Positions 1 to 8,950 of a DNA stretch of 61,074 nucleotides are shown here, in pieces. Position numbers and translations under genes: made by a program. The stretch spans positions 1 through 61,074 of the forward strand of contig JBFIXI010000014.1 of the NCBI GenBank assembly GCA_041605955.1, in the 5' to 3' direction. This DNA comes from JAHEJX01 sp041605955 (GTDB lineage Bacteria; Actinomycetota; Acidimicrobiia; Spongiisociales; UBA5794). How positions within the stretch are numbered: the first letter of the stretch is position 1; every line of letters starts with the position of its first letter. The notes under the pieces were generated by a model. The model worked only from the letters and a program-made list of their open reading frames with translations. It ran no database searches and had not been told where the DNA came from.

Positions 1-293
1 CCGACGCCCCCCTTCCCACCGCCTACGGCGGCGGTACCCCTCCCCCCTCCGGGGGGAGCCACCCCACGGCACCCGCCCACGCCCAACTCCCCCAACCCAA
101 ACCACCCCACGCCTCCAAGGCGCCGAGGTAGGGGGGCGTGGGTCCCCCCGGAGGGGGGAAGGTCCCTCCAGGCGCCCTCAGGGCGCCGCCGAGGTAGGGG
201 GGCGCTCCCGCATAAACGCCACCGTGGCGACCGGCCGACGCCCCCCTTCCCACCGCTTACGGTGGTGGTGACCCTCCCCCCGGAGGGGGGAGC
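1..293. repeat. GC-rich palindromic repeat cluster at left edge
   Basis: Two diverged copies of a roughly 59-bp element lie at 1-60 and 235-293. Each starts ccgacgccccccttcccacc, has a small inverted repeat around 'cgc(c/t)tacgg', and ends in a C-run/G-run palindrome. Between them the 16-mer ccgaggtaggggggcg occurs exactly at 123-138 and 189-204. The segment 138-171 is nearly the same as the core of the 39-bp array at the other end of the window. The Pro/Gly-rich open frame at 23-253 on the minus strand is a by-product of this composition. This looks like an extragenic repeat family; its function is unknown. Confidence 0.85.
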
Positions 294-2842
294 CGGGACG
301 CCACTGCGAAGATCTCCATATCAGTGGGTACCCACTCCCACAGATCGACCGAGAAGCCGTCGGCGATCCGGATTGCCGTCGGGCGCTCCCCCAGGATCAA
401 GAGCCACTCGCTGTCGGCCGACCACACCATGTGCGGGCCGACCGGCGACCCGAGGCTGCCGCTCGCCCGCAGCTCTCGGCTCTCGAAGGTCTCCAAGTCG
501 ACGAGGTCGATCGAGGCCGCCGTGCCGTCTCGCGGGCGGCGCTCGACGACAACCCAGCGGCCGTCTGGTGAGACGAGGGATGTCCCCGGCTGGAAGCTGG
601 CGCCGTAGCTGGCGGCCGTGTCCGCGAGCACGCGGTGACCAATCCCCTCGAGTCGACCGTCGATCTCAGCAATGTCGGTCGCGACCAGCTGGCAAACGGC
701 ACCCGGATTGGCACAGTCGAGCCATACGACGGTGTCGCCTGCGAGATGTATTCCAATCCCCCGCCACAACGGCTTCGTAGTGCCATCGGGTTCGACCAGC
801 ATCATCTTGCGGCTGGCCGGGTCGGGGATGAAGCTGTCGCCGATGTCGATCCAGTCGTGATGGTTCAGCAGCAGACCGGCGGCTGAAGCGACCACTGGGG
901 CAGCGTCGGGCGGTACCTCCACGCTGGCGATCACTTCGCCGCTGACGACGGAAAGCAACTGCACCACGCTGGGCTCGAAGAAGTTGCCGTACCCGGCGCC
1001 GGGTTGAACGGTCCAGATGCTGTCGGCGTAGACGTCGCCGTCGGCCGGAACGGCGTACGCAAAGGGAGCCCACTCGTCCGCTTCGAACACTGCCAGCACA
1101 GTGGGCTGGCGAGCGACCCCGGTGGGGAACCACCACAGCTGGCCCCCGGCCATGGTCATCCAGCCATCTGCCAGCGGCGCGGCCGCATCCAGCATCCTCG
1201 TTGGGAGCAACGACTCGGATCCGTCGTAGAGCGTGACCAATCCGGCGGCGAAGTCGATGGTGGCCACTCGACGGTTGTCAGGTGCCACCGCCAGCATCTC
1301 GAAGGACAGTGGTGGCACGAGGTGCATCGGAACCTCAGTGCCCACCGGGGGTGGGAAGCGACCTCCGGATCCGACGTCCATCCGCATGATGCGTTCCAGC
1401 GGGTCGGCGGCGTGCCCACCGATGGCGAACAGAGTCTCGCCGGTCCAGACCAGCTCGGGATCGTCCGCGTTGATCGGTGAGCTGGCGCCCCGTTCCCATG
1501 CATCCTCGGCCGGGTCGTATATCCATAGTTCGGGGCCGGTGGCTGCCAAGAGGTCGCGACCGGCCCACACCACCAGGCGGGTTTCGGCCCATACCGCCGA
1601 ATGGACCCCGAACCCGTCGACCTGGGCGATAGCCGAGAACCGCGGTGTGGCCAGGACCCGCCACTTGTCGCTTGCCGGGTTGAAGGCGGCCGCTGCTACC
1701 GCCGGGTCCTCAGTCGGCTCGTGGTCGCGATCCATCGCCTCGTGCCCAACGACGATGACCTCGCTTCCCGTCCAGATTGCCGTCGGATGTGACAGCTCGA
1801 GACCGTCGGGTGCCGGCGACAGCTGCCGCCAGTTGTCTGCAGCTGGGTCGTAGGCCGCACCGTCCTGGCTCCACGAGTAGCCCGTCCCTGCGGCGGCTGC
1901 CTCGGCGTCGTCGACCAGCCCGCCCCATACGATCATCTCAGTGCCCGTCCAGACGGCCGCGTGTTCGGAACGGGAGGTCAGCGGCCCGGGAGCGATGTCA
2001 CGCCAGGAGTCCCCGGCGGGATCGTAAGCCGCCCCGGGGCTCTCGCCTCCCCACAAGACGGCCTCGGCACCGGTCCACACCGCAGCCGGCGCGGCGGGCA
2101 GAGGATGCGTCAGCAGCGGCCGCCACTGTCGCGTGGCGGGACGGTAGGCCGCACCGCCCGGCGCGCCGCCCCCAATCACCAACATCTCCTCCCCCGTCCA
2201 CAGCGCGGTAGCGCCGGAGCGCCCTGCCGGGCCCGACGGAAGCGGGAACCAGGCATCGGCGGCGGCATCGTAGATACCTCCGTCGCTCGCCACCGGCCAT
2301 CCGTTCTCGGGCGGTGGCCCCGCGCCGGGCGTCGTGCCCCCCCACACGATCAGTTGTTCACCCGTCCAGACGATCGCCGCTCCCCGACGGCCATCGAAGG
2401 CGGAAACCGGAAGCACCTGCCAGCCGCCAAACCGGTAGCTTCCCGTGTTCTGGGTCAGCGGACTCTCGCGGCGACGCGGCGCACCGGGAACGCCGCCGGT
2501 GGGCGACACCACCGCAGGATCCTGATTGTGGTCGACGATGGTCGGACGCGATTCCTCGGGAGCTGACAACTGCAGGGGCTCAATCGGCGCCGTGGATTCG
2601 TCGGCAGGCGCCAACCAGCTCAGCACTCCAGCCATCAGCAGCACACTGGCGAGGGCGGCGGCCGCAACGAGCAGACCCCGCCGCGGCTCGAGTTCGGATG
2701 CGGCGGACTCCGGCAGTGCCCCGACCGCTTTGCGATCGAGCTGGGTGCGCAATCCCGAGTACAGCAGCTCGCTGAAGCTCTCGGGAGGTCTCACCGGCCC
2801 ATCGAGCCGCCGCAGGGTGGCCAATGGATCGAAGCTAGCCAT
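257..2842 (-). CDS. Membrane-anchored kelch/beta-propeller protein paired with an ECF sigma factor
   Basis: The 861-residue protein has a short cytoplasmic part (1-55), one membrane segment (about 56-78), a linker, then at least seven repeats at about 135-480 of the form 'A-x-WTG-x-E-x-IVWGG', typical of kelch/galactose-oxidase propeller blades. The part from about 500 to 845 has WD/TolB-like strands (SPDGRWVVVERR, WSADSEWLLILG), suggesting a second propeller. Its start overlaps the end of the upstream sigma factor gene by 8 bp, so the two are co-translated and the short N-terminus may act as an anti-sigma segment, although no zinc anti-sigma motif is visible. The last dozen residues (PPPGGGSPPP) and the TAA stop come from the GC-rich repeat at 235-293, so the repeat has probably replaced the original C-terminus. 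Confidence 0.8.
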   Translation of the reverse strand: MASFDPLATLRRLDGPVRPPESFSELLYSGLRTQLDRKAVGALPESAASELEPRRGLLVAAAALASVLLMAGVLSWLAPADESTAPIEPLQLSAPEESRPTIVDHNQDPAVVSPTGGVPGAPRRRESPLTQNTGSYRFGGWQVLPVSAFDGRRGAAIVWTGEQLIVWGGTTPGAGPPPENGWPVASDGGIYDAAADAWFPLPSGPAGRSGATALWTGEEMLVIGGGAPGGAAYRPATRQWRPLLTHPLPAAPAAVWTGAEAVLWGGESPGAAYDPAGDSWRDIAPGPLTSRSEHAAVWTGTEMIVWGGLVDDAEAAAAGTGYSWSQDGAAYDPAADNWRQLSPAPDGLELSHPTAIWTGSEVIVVGHEAMDRDHEPTEDPAVAAAAFNPASDKWRVLATPRFSAIAQVDGFGVHSAVWAETRLVVWAGRDLLAATGPELWIYDPAEDAWERGASSPINADDPELVWTGETLFAIGGHAADPLERIMRMDVGSGGRFPPPVGTEVPMHLVPPLSFEMLAVAPDNRRVATIDFAAGLVTLYDGSESLLPTRMLDAAAPLADGWMTMAGGQLWWFPTGVARQPTVLAVFEADEWAPFAYAVPADGDVYADSIWTVQPGAGYGNFFEPSVVQLLSVVSGEVIASVEVPPDAAPVVASAAGLLLNHHDWIDIGDSFIPDPASRKMMLVEPDGTTKPLWRGIGIHLAGDTVVWLDCANPGAVCQLVATDIAEIDGRLEGIGHRVLADTAASYGASFQPGTSLVSPDGRWVVVERRPRDGTAASIDLVDLETFESRELRASGSLGSPVGPHMVWSADSEWLLILGERPTAIRIADGFSVDLWEWVPTDMEIFAVASRLPPPGGGSPPP

Positions 2843-3347
2843 GCGGCGATCCCGATTCCCCGAACGTCCGATTCAGCACCTTGGCGGCCCGCCTCAGCAG
2901 CGACTCAGTGGCTCGGACGCTCTTGCCCATGATGGCGGCGACCTCGGGAACGGCGAGTCCGTCGACGTGGCGCAGCACGAGCGACGCCCGCTGATTGGCC
3001 GGGACCGCAGCCAACGCCCAATGGGCCCGAACCTCCGGCGCTGCCGTCGTGCGGTGGGCGGCGTCGTGGGCGCTCATCATCTGGTAGTGCTCTCGGCGCT
3101 GCGTGTGGGCATCCTGGCGCCGGTACTCGTCCACCAGCTTGTGGCGGGCCATGCGGACGGCGAATGCGACTTCATCGTCGACGTTGACCGGAAAGGGCCA
3201 CGCAGCGACGATCACCGTGAAGACCTCGCGGGTGACGGCTTCAACCCGCAACGGATCGGCCAGCCGAGTATGCAGATAACCGTAAACGGCCGGCAACGCC
3301 CGGTCGTAGAAAGCTCGAAAAGGATCTCCGGTTCGGTGGGCCACCAT
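2835..3347 (-). CDS. ECF-type RNA polymerase sigma factor
   Basis: This 170-residue protein has the two-domain layout of extracytoplasmic-function sigma factors. Region 2 spans about 8-80 (FRAFYDRALPAVYGYLHTR, then the AARHKLVDEYRR-like DNA-melting helix). Region 4 spans about 110-160 (ALAAVPANQRASLVLRHVDG followed by the helix-turn-helix VPEVAAIMGKSVRATESLL). It would direct core polymerase to a dedicated promoter set. The ATG at 3347 follows an AAGGG-like ribosome binding site at short spacing. The kelch membrane protein follows with an 8-bp overlap, suggesting a signal-responsive pair. thrB ends 74 bp upstream on the same strand, so read-through from it is possible. Confidence 0.85.
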   Translation of the reverse strand: MVAHRTGDPFRAFYDRALPAVYGYLHTRLADPLRVEAVTREVFTVIVAAWPFPVNVDDEVAFAVRMARHKLVDEYRRQDAHTQRREHYQMMSAHDAAHRTTAAPEVRAHWALAAVPANQRASLVLRHVDGLAVPEVAAIMGKSVRATESLLRRAAKVLNRTFGESGSPHG

Positions 3348-3421
3348 CGCCCTTCAGTAGCGACTCCCAACCCTATCGGCACAGAGAGATATGGCTCCCG
3401 CCGGCCGGTTGCGGAACCCCG

Positions 3422-4267
3422 CTACCGCCATCCTTCGCCGGCAATCGAGAGCTGTTGGACACGTCCGGCGCCGTCGAGGACCTTCTCCATGGCTGCAGTG
3501 ACCGCCTCCACGGTTTCGACGGCGGTGATTGCCAAAGCCGACGGCCCCGCCCCGCTCCAACAAGCATGGAGCGCCCCAGCGGCGAGCGCACCCGCGATGA
3601 GCGCTCCAGTCGTCGGCGACAACGCCGCTCGGGGAGCCTCGTGGATCTCGTCGCCCCGAGCCCGGCTCAGCAGATCGGCATCGCCCGATTGGAGACCGCG
3701 CAGCAGAAACCCGAATCGGGCCATCGAGCGGACGACCGCGGGCCGCGAGACGTGGTCGGGAAGCGCCGCCCGGGCATGAGCGGTACGGAGCGGGGCATCG
3801 GGAATGGCGGCGAGGAAGCGCAGCTGCGGAGACACGTCGAGGCGGGCGTAGTGCTGGCCATCGACCATGACCAACCCGCCATACACCGCAGCGGCCGCGT
3901 TGTCGGCATGGCCGTCGAGACCGGTGACGATGGTGAACAGCTCGTGGTCGCTCGGCTCCGCACCCCCGGCGCGGAAGGCGGCGGCGGCCACTGCCGCCGC
4001 TACGGCTGCGCTCGAACCCAGGCCTCGGGATCGGGGGATGTCGTTCTCGATCTCTATGTGGAAGGGCCCCGCACCTCCCGCCTGGGCGGCCCGCTTCACG
4101 AATCCGCCGTCGGGCGGGGTGTAACTGTCGCCGTCCTGGCTGATCAGCCAGGCATCAGCCCGGCTGACCCGCGCCCGGCACCGTATCTCCCAGGCGATGG
4201 CCAGCACATCGAAGCCGGGGCCGAGATTGGCGGACGAGCCCGGCGCCGAAGCCGACCCGGCGCTCAC
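3422..4267 (-). CDS. thrB: Homoserine kinase (GHMP family)
   Basis: Phosphorylates homoserine with ATP on the route to threonine. Of 281 residues (family about 300), all three GHMP motifs are visible: SSANLGPGFD at 11-20 (motif 1), PRSRGLGSSAA at about 78-88 (ATP-binding loop) and WSGAGPSALAI near 237-247 (motif 3). The GTG start at 4267 overlaps the stop of the metal transporter gene as GTGA, so translation is probably coupled to it. No thrA or thrC is present in the window; the gene is away from the rest of its pathway here. Confidence 0.9.
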   Translation of the reverse strand: MSAGSASAPGSSANLGPGFDVLAIAWEIRCRARVSRADAWLISQDGDSYTPPDGGFVKRAAQAGGAGPFHIEIENDIPRSRGLGSSAAVAAAVAAAAFRAGGAEPSDHELFTIVTGLDGHADNAAAAVYGGLVMVDGQHYARLDVSPQLRFLAAIPDAPLRTAHARAALPDHVSRPAVVRSMARFGFLLRGLQSGDADLLSRARGDEIHEAPRAALSPTTGALIAGALAAGALHACWSGAGPSALAITAVETVEAVTAAMEKVLDGAGRVQQLSIAGEGWR

Positions 4268-5175
4268 AGACCGGGCTCTAGCTCGATGAATATCCGGGTC
4301 GCTTCAGGAACCTCAGACTGGATCGCTGCTTCGATCCGATCGATGACTGCTTCGGCTTCATCGGTGCTGAGGCCGTCATCGAGATGGACATCCATGTTCA
4401 CCAGTACTTCGTGCGGCGACAGTTGCATTGTGAGCAGCCGCCCGATCGAGGACACCTCACTGACCGAGAGGGTGGCGGCGCGGATAGCAGATCGGTCTTC
4501 GCGCCGCGCGGCCTCACCGACCAAGAGCTGTTTCATCTCGTAGGCCAGGAAGAGGGCGACGCTAGCCAACAGCACCGAGATGGCGATCGAGGCGACGCCA
4601 TCCCACTGGGCCCATCCGGTGTAGTGAGCCAGCAGCAACCCGGCGGCGGCGATGAACAGGCCCACCAACGCAGCCGTGTCCTCGAAGACCACAACGAGCA
4701 GAGCCGGATCCTTGGAATCCTGCACTGTGGCTCGGAGGGCTCGGCCTGCCCGGACCCGGTTGAACTCGCGCAGGGCGGGACCGAACGCAATGAAGAACTC
4801 GAACACGGCGGCAAAAGCGAGCACCAACAACGAGAAGACCAGCCCGGCCTCATCGTGGTGAGGGTGGCGAATCCGATCGAGCCCTTCCGTGAACGCGATG
4901 ACAGCTCCGCCGACGAACAGGAACACCGCCACCATGAAGCTCCAGAAATAGAGCTCCTTGCCGCGCCCGAACGGGTGCTGCACATCCGGCCGGTACCGCG
5001 AGACCGCAGTGCCGCGTAGCAGGAACAGCTGGTTGCCGGTGTCCGCCACCGAGTGGAAGCCCTCCGACAGCATGGCCGAGCTTCCCGAAACGGCGGCCGC
5101 TATGAACTTCACCACCGCAATGACGCCGTTGGCGATCAGAGCGAGGATCACGAGGGTCTTGGACTCAGTGGCCAT
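4264..5175 (-). CDS. Cation diffusion facilitator (CDF) family metal transporter
   Basis: Predicted inner-membrane divalent metal/proton antiporter of 303 residues with about six membrane spans and a C-terminal cytoplasmic domain (from about 215) of the kind that dimerises and senses metal. The metal-site motif HSVAD is at residues 41-45 (SEGFHSVADTGNQL). The second site helix reads VVFEDTAALVGL, an 'ED' variant that I associate with the SLC30A9/ZnT9-like branch. The ATG at 5175 (MATESK) is chosen over one 21 codons upstream because the upstream start would run across the divergent ABC ATPase start at 5204. The actual metal cannot be told from sequence. Confidence 0.85.
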   Translation of the reverse strand: MATESKTLVILALIANGVIAVVKFIAAAVSGSSAMLSEGFHSVADTGNQLFLLRGTAVSRYRPDVQHPFGRGKELYFWSFMVAVFLFVGGAVIAFTEGLDRIRHPHHDEAGLVFSLLVLAFAAVFEFFIAFGPALREFNRVRAGRALRATVQDSKDPALLVVVFEDTAALVGLFIAAAGLLLAHYTGWAQWDGVASIAISVLLASVALFLAYEMKQLLVGEAARREDRSAIRAATLSVSEVSSIGRLLTMQLSPHEVLVNMDVHLDDGLSTDEAEAVIDRIEAAIQSEVPEATRIFIELEPGL

Positions 5176-5203
5176 CCCGAGACGGAGGGTAGCCTGGGCC
5201 GGA

Positions 5204-6112
5204 ATGGCGCCGGTTATTCGCACATCAGGCCTCACCAAGTACTACGGCAGGACTCGCGGCATCGAGGACTTGACTCTCGAGGTAGAACCCGGCCAGATCT
5301 TCGGTTTCCTGGGTCCCAATGGCGCCGGCAAGTCCACCACGATCCGGCTGTTGCTCGACTTCATCCGTCCCACTTCAGGATTGGCTGAAGTCTTCGGTAT
5401 CCCAACGACGGCCGACCCCATCGCCATCCATCGCCGCGTCGGATATGTGCCGGGCGAGCTTGCCCTGTATGACACGATGACGGGTCTCGAGCTCGTGCGC
5501 TATTTCGCATCGCTGCGCCGGGTAAAGGACCTGACCGAAGCGCGACGTGTCGCCGCCGCGCTGGATTTGGACCTGAGCCGGGTGATTCGCAGCTACTCAG
5601 GCGGCAATCGCCAGAAGCTGGCTTTGGTTCAGGCATTCTTGCATCGGCCCGAGCTGTTGATCCTCGACGAGCCGAGCAGCGGCCTCGACCCCCTGATCCA
5701 ACAGGAGTTCTACGGCCTCGTCGACGAAGTGCGGCGAGAGGGGAGGACGGTCTTCCTGTCTTCTCACATCCTTCCCGAGGTCGAGCGGATTGCCGACCGA
5801 GTCGCCATCATCCGGGGCGGCAGCTTGGTGGCGGTTGCCGCGATCGCCGAGCTCAAAGCCAAGGCGGTGCATCGACTGGAGCTGCACTTCACGACATCCG
5901 CCGATCCCACCACCTTTGGGGCGATCCCGGGAGTTCGGCAGGTGAGTTCCGCCGATGAAGACCGGGTGCTGACGCTGTGGATCGAGGGTTCGGTCGACGC
6001 GGTGATCAAGGAGGCGGCTCGGCATGAGGTAGTGAACCTCGTGTCGCACGAGGGCGATTTGGAGGAGGCGTTCCTCGCGTTCTATGCGAAGGCGGGCTCT
6101 GATGCTCAGTAG
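5204..6112 (+). CDS. ABC-2 type exporter ATP-binding protein
   Basis: A 302-residue nucleotide-binding subunit. Walker A GPNGAGKST is at about 37-45, the signature is the variant YSGGNRQKL near 130, and Walker B plus D-loop LLILDEPSSGLD lies near 150-161, followed by a switch histidine in LSSHILPE. The tail after about 215 resembles the DUF4162-type C-terminal domain of drug or lipid exporters. The start at 5204 (MAPVIRTSGLTKYYG) is where family homology begins; the open frame extends further upstream across the CDF gene without homology. The permease gene overlaps its 3' end by 11 bp, so the two form one exporter. Substrate is unknown. Confidence 0.9.
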   Translation: MAPVIRTSGLTKYYGRTRGIEDLTLEVEPGQIFGFLGPNGAGKSTTIRLLLDFIRPTSGLAEVFGIPTTADPIAIHRRVGYVPGELALYDTMTGLELVRYFASLRRVKDLTEARRVAAALDLDLSRVIRSYSGGNRQKLALVQAFLHRPELLILDEPSSGLDPLIQQEFYGLVDEVRREGRTVFLSSHILPEVERIADRVAIIRGGSLVAVAAIAELKAKAVHRLELHFTTSADPTTFGAIPGVRQVSSADEDRVLTLWIEGSVDAVIKEAARHEVVNLVSHEGDLEEAFLAFYAKAGSDAQ

Positions 6113-6905
6113 CGTCTTCGCCAAGACGATCTGGGATCGACGCCGCGGCTACGTGTGGTGGGCGGTCGGAATGCTGGCAATCACCGCCGTGACCGTGGCG
6201 TTCTGGCCGACACTCCAAGCCGACTCTGATGTGCTGCTGCAGCTCATGGAGAATCTGCCGGAGGGAATGCTCAACCTCTTCGGCGCAAGTGAGGCAATCG
6301 AGTTCCTCACGGGGCCAGGTTTCGTCAACAGCCGAGTCTTTGCGAGCGTCGGATCCTTCATCGCCATCTTTTTCGCGATCTCGATGGGGACCGCTGCCGT
6401 AGCCGGAGAAGAGGACAGAGGAACAATGGACTTGCTGCTGGCCAACCCGGTACCGCGCTCCCGCGTGGTTCTCGAAGCCTTTGGAGCCCAGGCATTGCTG
6501 ACCACCCTGCTTGCCGCGCTGGTATGGATCTCGCTCCTCGTGACCGACCCGATCTTCGACGTCGGCCTGTCGATTGCCGGAACGACGGCTGCCTCGGTGG
6601 GCATGGTGTTGTTGGCGCTCGCCTTCGGCAGCCTGGCGCTGATGGTCGGGGCACTGACCGGCAACCGTCCGCTGACCGTCGGGATCGCCGCGGGAACGAC
6701 GATCGCCACCTTCTTCATCAATGGGCTCGCCCCCCTGGTAGACAGCCTCGCCTGGATGCAGCGATTGACGCCCTTCTACTGGCTGCTCGATCACAATCCG
6801 CTCGTCAACGGGTTCCAACCGCAGCTGCTGGTTCTGGTCGGCGCCATCCTGATAGCGGTAGCCGTAGCGATGTGGGGATTTCAACGGCGCGACGTCACCG
6901 TGTAG
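6102..6905 (+). CDS. ABC-2 type exporter permease
   Basis: The membrane partner of the preceding ATPase, 267 residues with about six membrane helices. It has the ABC-2 pattern: an N-terminal helix after SVFAKTIWDRRRGYVWW, a cytoplasmic coupling stretch AVAGEEDRGTMDLLLANPVPRSRVVLEA in which the EEDRGTM-LL-ANPVSR-like motif is typical, and a closing pair of helices. The start at 6102 (ATG inside the last codons of the ATPase) gives an 11-bp overlap; an ATG at 6084 is also in frame. Confidence 0.85.
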   Translation: MLSSVFAKTIWDRRRGYVWWAVGMLAITAVTVAFWPTLQADSDVLLQLMENLPEGMLNLFGASEAIEFLTGPGFVNSRVFASVGSFIAIFFAISMGTAAVAGEEDRGTMDLLLANPVPRSRVVLEAFGAQALLTTLLAALVWISLLVTDPIFDVGLSIAGTTAASVGMVLLALAFGSLALMVGALTGNRPLTVGIAAGTTIATFFINGLAPLVDSLAWMQRLTPFYWLLDHNPLVNGFQPQLLVLVGAILIAVAVAMWGFQRRDVTV

Positions 6906-6978
6906 TCCTCGACGGCCCTCGCCCGCAAGTAGGGGCGGGAAAACCAGAGGTTCCCAGGAGTGCCGGTAGCCTCTGACC

Positions 6979-7680
6979 ATGGCCGAAAGACACATCGTGG
7001 CGATGGGCGGTGGCGGCTTCTCGATGGACGACCCACTGCTCGATCGCTTCGTGCTCGGCCTGGCGGACGCCACCACACCACGGGTTTGTTTCATCCCGAC
7101 CGCATCGGGCGACTCGCCCGGATACATCGACAAGTTCCACGCAGCATTCACCGCCTATGGCGCCCAGCCCACAGTGCTGAGCTTGTTCTATCGCGAGATA
7201 GACAACCTCATCGAGTTCCTCGGGACTCAGGACGTCATCTACGTCGGCGGCGGCAACACGGTGAACATGCTCGCCATCTGGAAGCTGCACGGCGTCGACG
7301 CCGCGCTGCGGGCCGCCTGGGAGAGCGGCGTGGTCCTGGCCGGCCTCAGCGCCGGGGCCAATTGCTGGTTCGAAGCCTTCACGACCGACTCCTTCCGCGT
7401 CGGGGCCGCCGATCCGGCCGCCGGCCTCGGATTCCTCAAAGGGAGCTTCTCGCCCCATCACTCGAGCGAGCCGGCGCGTCGCCCCGCCTTTGCGGAGCTG
7501 ATCGCAACCGGCGCCCTGCCTGCCGGGTACGCCTGCGACGACTACGCCGCAATCCATTTCGGCGGCGACGCCAGCCACCAAGCCGTCATTTCCCGTCCCG
7601 AGGCAGCCGCCTATCGGGTCAGCCCGGCCGGCGATAGCCGCTTCGACGAAGTGAAGCTGACCGCGGCCTTGCTGGGATGA
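6979..7680 (+). CDS. Peptidase E-like (S51 family) protein
   Basis: A soluble protein of 233 residues in the class I glutamine-amidotransferase-like fold used by dipeptidase E and cyanophycinase. The nucleophile elbow GLSAGANCWFE places the catalytic serine at residue 124, after the conserved YVGGGNTVNML stretch (about 88-98); a histidine is available in SPHHSSEP. Expected to hydrolyse Asp-X dipeptides, but family members vary. It stands alone 73 bp after the ABC-2 exporter and 15 bp before a convergent PhzF-like gene. Confidence 0.8.
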   Translation: MAERHIVAMGGGGFSMDDPLLDRFVLGLADATTPRVCFIPTASGDSPGYIDKFHAAFTAYGAQPTVLSLFYREIDNLIEFLGTQDVIYVGGGNTVNMLAIWKLHGVDAALRAAWESGVVLAGLSAGANCWFEAFTTDSFRVGAADPAAGLGFLKGSFSPHHSSEPARRPAFAELIATGALPAGYACDDYAAIHFGGDASHQAVISRPEAAAYRVSPAGDSRFDEVKLTAALLG

Positions 7681-7695
7681 GCCCGGCCTCGGGTG

Positions 7696-8487
7696 TCACG
7701 GCTTGACGAGCTCGATCTTGTCGTGCACCACCGTGCCGCCGATGCGGGCGGATGCGTCGCTCCAGCTCAGCTCGATTCGCGATGGGGTGCCGATCTCAGC
7801 GCCCTGATCGATCGTCAGTCGCCCCGCCGCCTCTCCCGTCGACTGCAGCGCCCTGGCCAGAGCCACCGCGGCACTACCCGTGGCCGGATCTTCGGGCACA
7901 CCGGCGGCCGGAGCGAAGAATCGCATGTGGGCTCGCGTGTCGTCGCGAGCGAAGCACAGCGTGCCGAAGTGCTCTGCAAGCACCGCCGTGTCGGGTTCCA
8001 GCCCGGTGATCAACGCCGAAGCCGGATACTGAGCCAAGAGGTAGGCCTTGGGCATCCGCACCATCCATGCTCGTTCGGGCGGAGGGAGGCCGGCGCGCTC
8101 CAACACGGCAACGTCCGGCGAAGAGTCGACCGGCTGGCCGAGGGAAGTTTCGATCCAGACGACCTCGCCGTCGCTGCCGACGTTGACTACGCCGATCGGG
8201 CATTCGAGTCGATCGTGCCGCTTGGGGCCGAGAAAGTTCATCACCCATGCCGTTCCCACCATCGGATGTCCGGCGAACTCCATCTCCAGGACCGGGGTGA
8301 AGATCCGCACCATCGGCACTGCGCGCTCTCCCCAGTCGACGAAGCTGGTTTCCGAGAAGCCGAGGCCGGCGGCGATCTCCTGCATCTGCTCGCCCGTCAA
8401 CCCGACCGTGTCGTTGACCACGCCCAGCAAGTTGCCGCCGACGTCATCGCGGGTGAAGACACGCACAACGTGGGCGGGGCGAACCAT
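7696..8487 (-). CDS. PhzF family isomerase/epimerase
   Basis: 263 residues with the two-lobed DapF-like fold of PhzF proteins. The catalytic glutamate is E46 in GFSETSFV, and the family signatures FAGHPMVGTAW and PEDPATGSAAVALA are both present. Members isomerise small conjugated acids; outside phenazine clusters the substrate is usually unknown, and no phenazine genes lie nearby. It converges with the peptidase E homologue, which ends 15 bp away. Confidence 0.85.
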   Translation of the reverse strand: MVRPAHVVRVFTRDDVGGNLLGVVNDTVGLTGEQMQEIAAGLGFSETSFVDWGERAVPMVRIFTPVLEMEFAGHPMVGTAWVMNFLGPKRHDRLECPIGVVNVGSDGEVVWIETSLGQPVDSSPDVAVLERAGLPPPERAWMVRMPKAYLLAQYPASALITGLEPDTAVLAEHFGTLCFARDDTRAHMRFFAPAAGVPEDPATGSAAVALARALQSTGEAAGRLTIDQGAEIGTPSRIELSWSDASARIGGTVVHDKIELVKP

Positions 8488-8544
8488 TTCCGGAGACTAC
8501 CGGTGGCGGGTCAGCTGTCGCGAGACCCCGGTAGCGTGGCGGCG

Positions 8545-8784
8545 ATGTATCCCGTCACCGCCCAATCGATCGTCGACATTCTCGGCCTCAACGATCTGCT
8601 GGCGCAGCTGATCCTCGCCGTGGGCGCCGCCATGATCCTCGGCAACGGTTTCGCCATCTTCCAGGCGCGGCGGGGCAAGGCACCTCAGGGGGCGGAGGGT
8701 ACGTTCAACGCGGTGCGAGCGTGGTGGCTGCTGGGCGTAGGGGCTCTGATCGCGGCGTGGGGCGTGGCGTCGCTCACGTTCTGA
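8545..8784 (+). CDS. Small two-helix membrane protein
   Basis: A 79-residue protein starting at the ATG at 8545 (MYPVTAQSIVDIL). It has two hydrophobic helices, roughly 17-37 and 58-77, separated by a basic loop with ARRGKAPQG. The open frame extends far upstream antisense to the PhzF gene, but that part has no protein-like character. It lies between the PhzF start and tRNA-Gly. I do not recognise the family; conserved small membrane protein is the fair description. Confidence 0.6.
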   Translation: MYPVTAQSIVDILGLNDLLAQLILAVGAAMILGNGFAIFQARRGKAPQGAEGTFNAVRAWWLLGVGALIAAWGVASLTF

Positions 8785-8850
8785 GACCCCGCCACCCAGG
8801 ATTGCGCCCGGGCCACGCCGGCCACCTGGTTGGTAGAGTCGGCGGGAACT

Positions 8851-8924
8851 GCGGGTGTAGTTCAATGGCAGAACATCAGCTTCCCAAGCTGAATACGGGG
8901 GTTCGATTCCCCTCACCCGCTCCA
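8851..8924 (+). tRNA. tRNA-Gly (anticodon CCC)
   Basis: A full cloverleaf can be folded. The acceptor stem is GCGGGTG/CACCCGC and the D-arm starts GTTCAATGGC. The anticodon stem TCAGC/GCTGA encloses the loop TTCCCAA, giving anticodon CCC. A four-base variable loop precedes the T-arm with TTCGATT. The 3' CCA is encoded (8922-8924). It reads glycine GGG codons. It sits between a small membrane protein gene and dcd, with a 15-bp tandem repeat starting 27 bp after it. Confidence 0.97.
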
Positions 8925-8950
8925 CGCGGTTGCGGCCCAACGCAACTCGA

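Noticed and set aside
23..253. Pro/Gly-rich 76-residue open frame
   Set aside because: It is produced by the C- and G-runs of the repeat cluster and has no ribosome binding site or homology.
2526..3779. 417-codon plus-strand open frame over the sigma factor and thrB
   Set aside because: Antisense to two genes with clear family motifs; Ser/Arg-rich and without homology.
6006..7151. 381-codon minus-strand open frame
   Set aside because: Antisense to the ABC-2 permease and peptidase E genes; Gln/His/Arg-rich with no domain.
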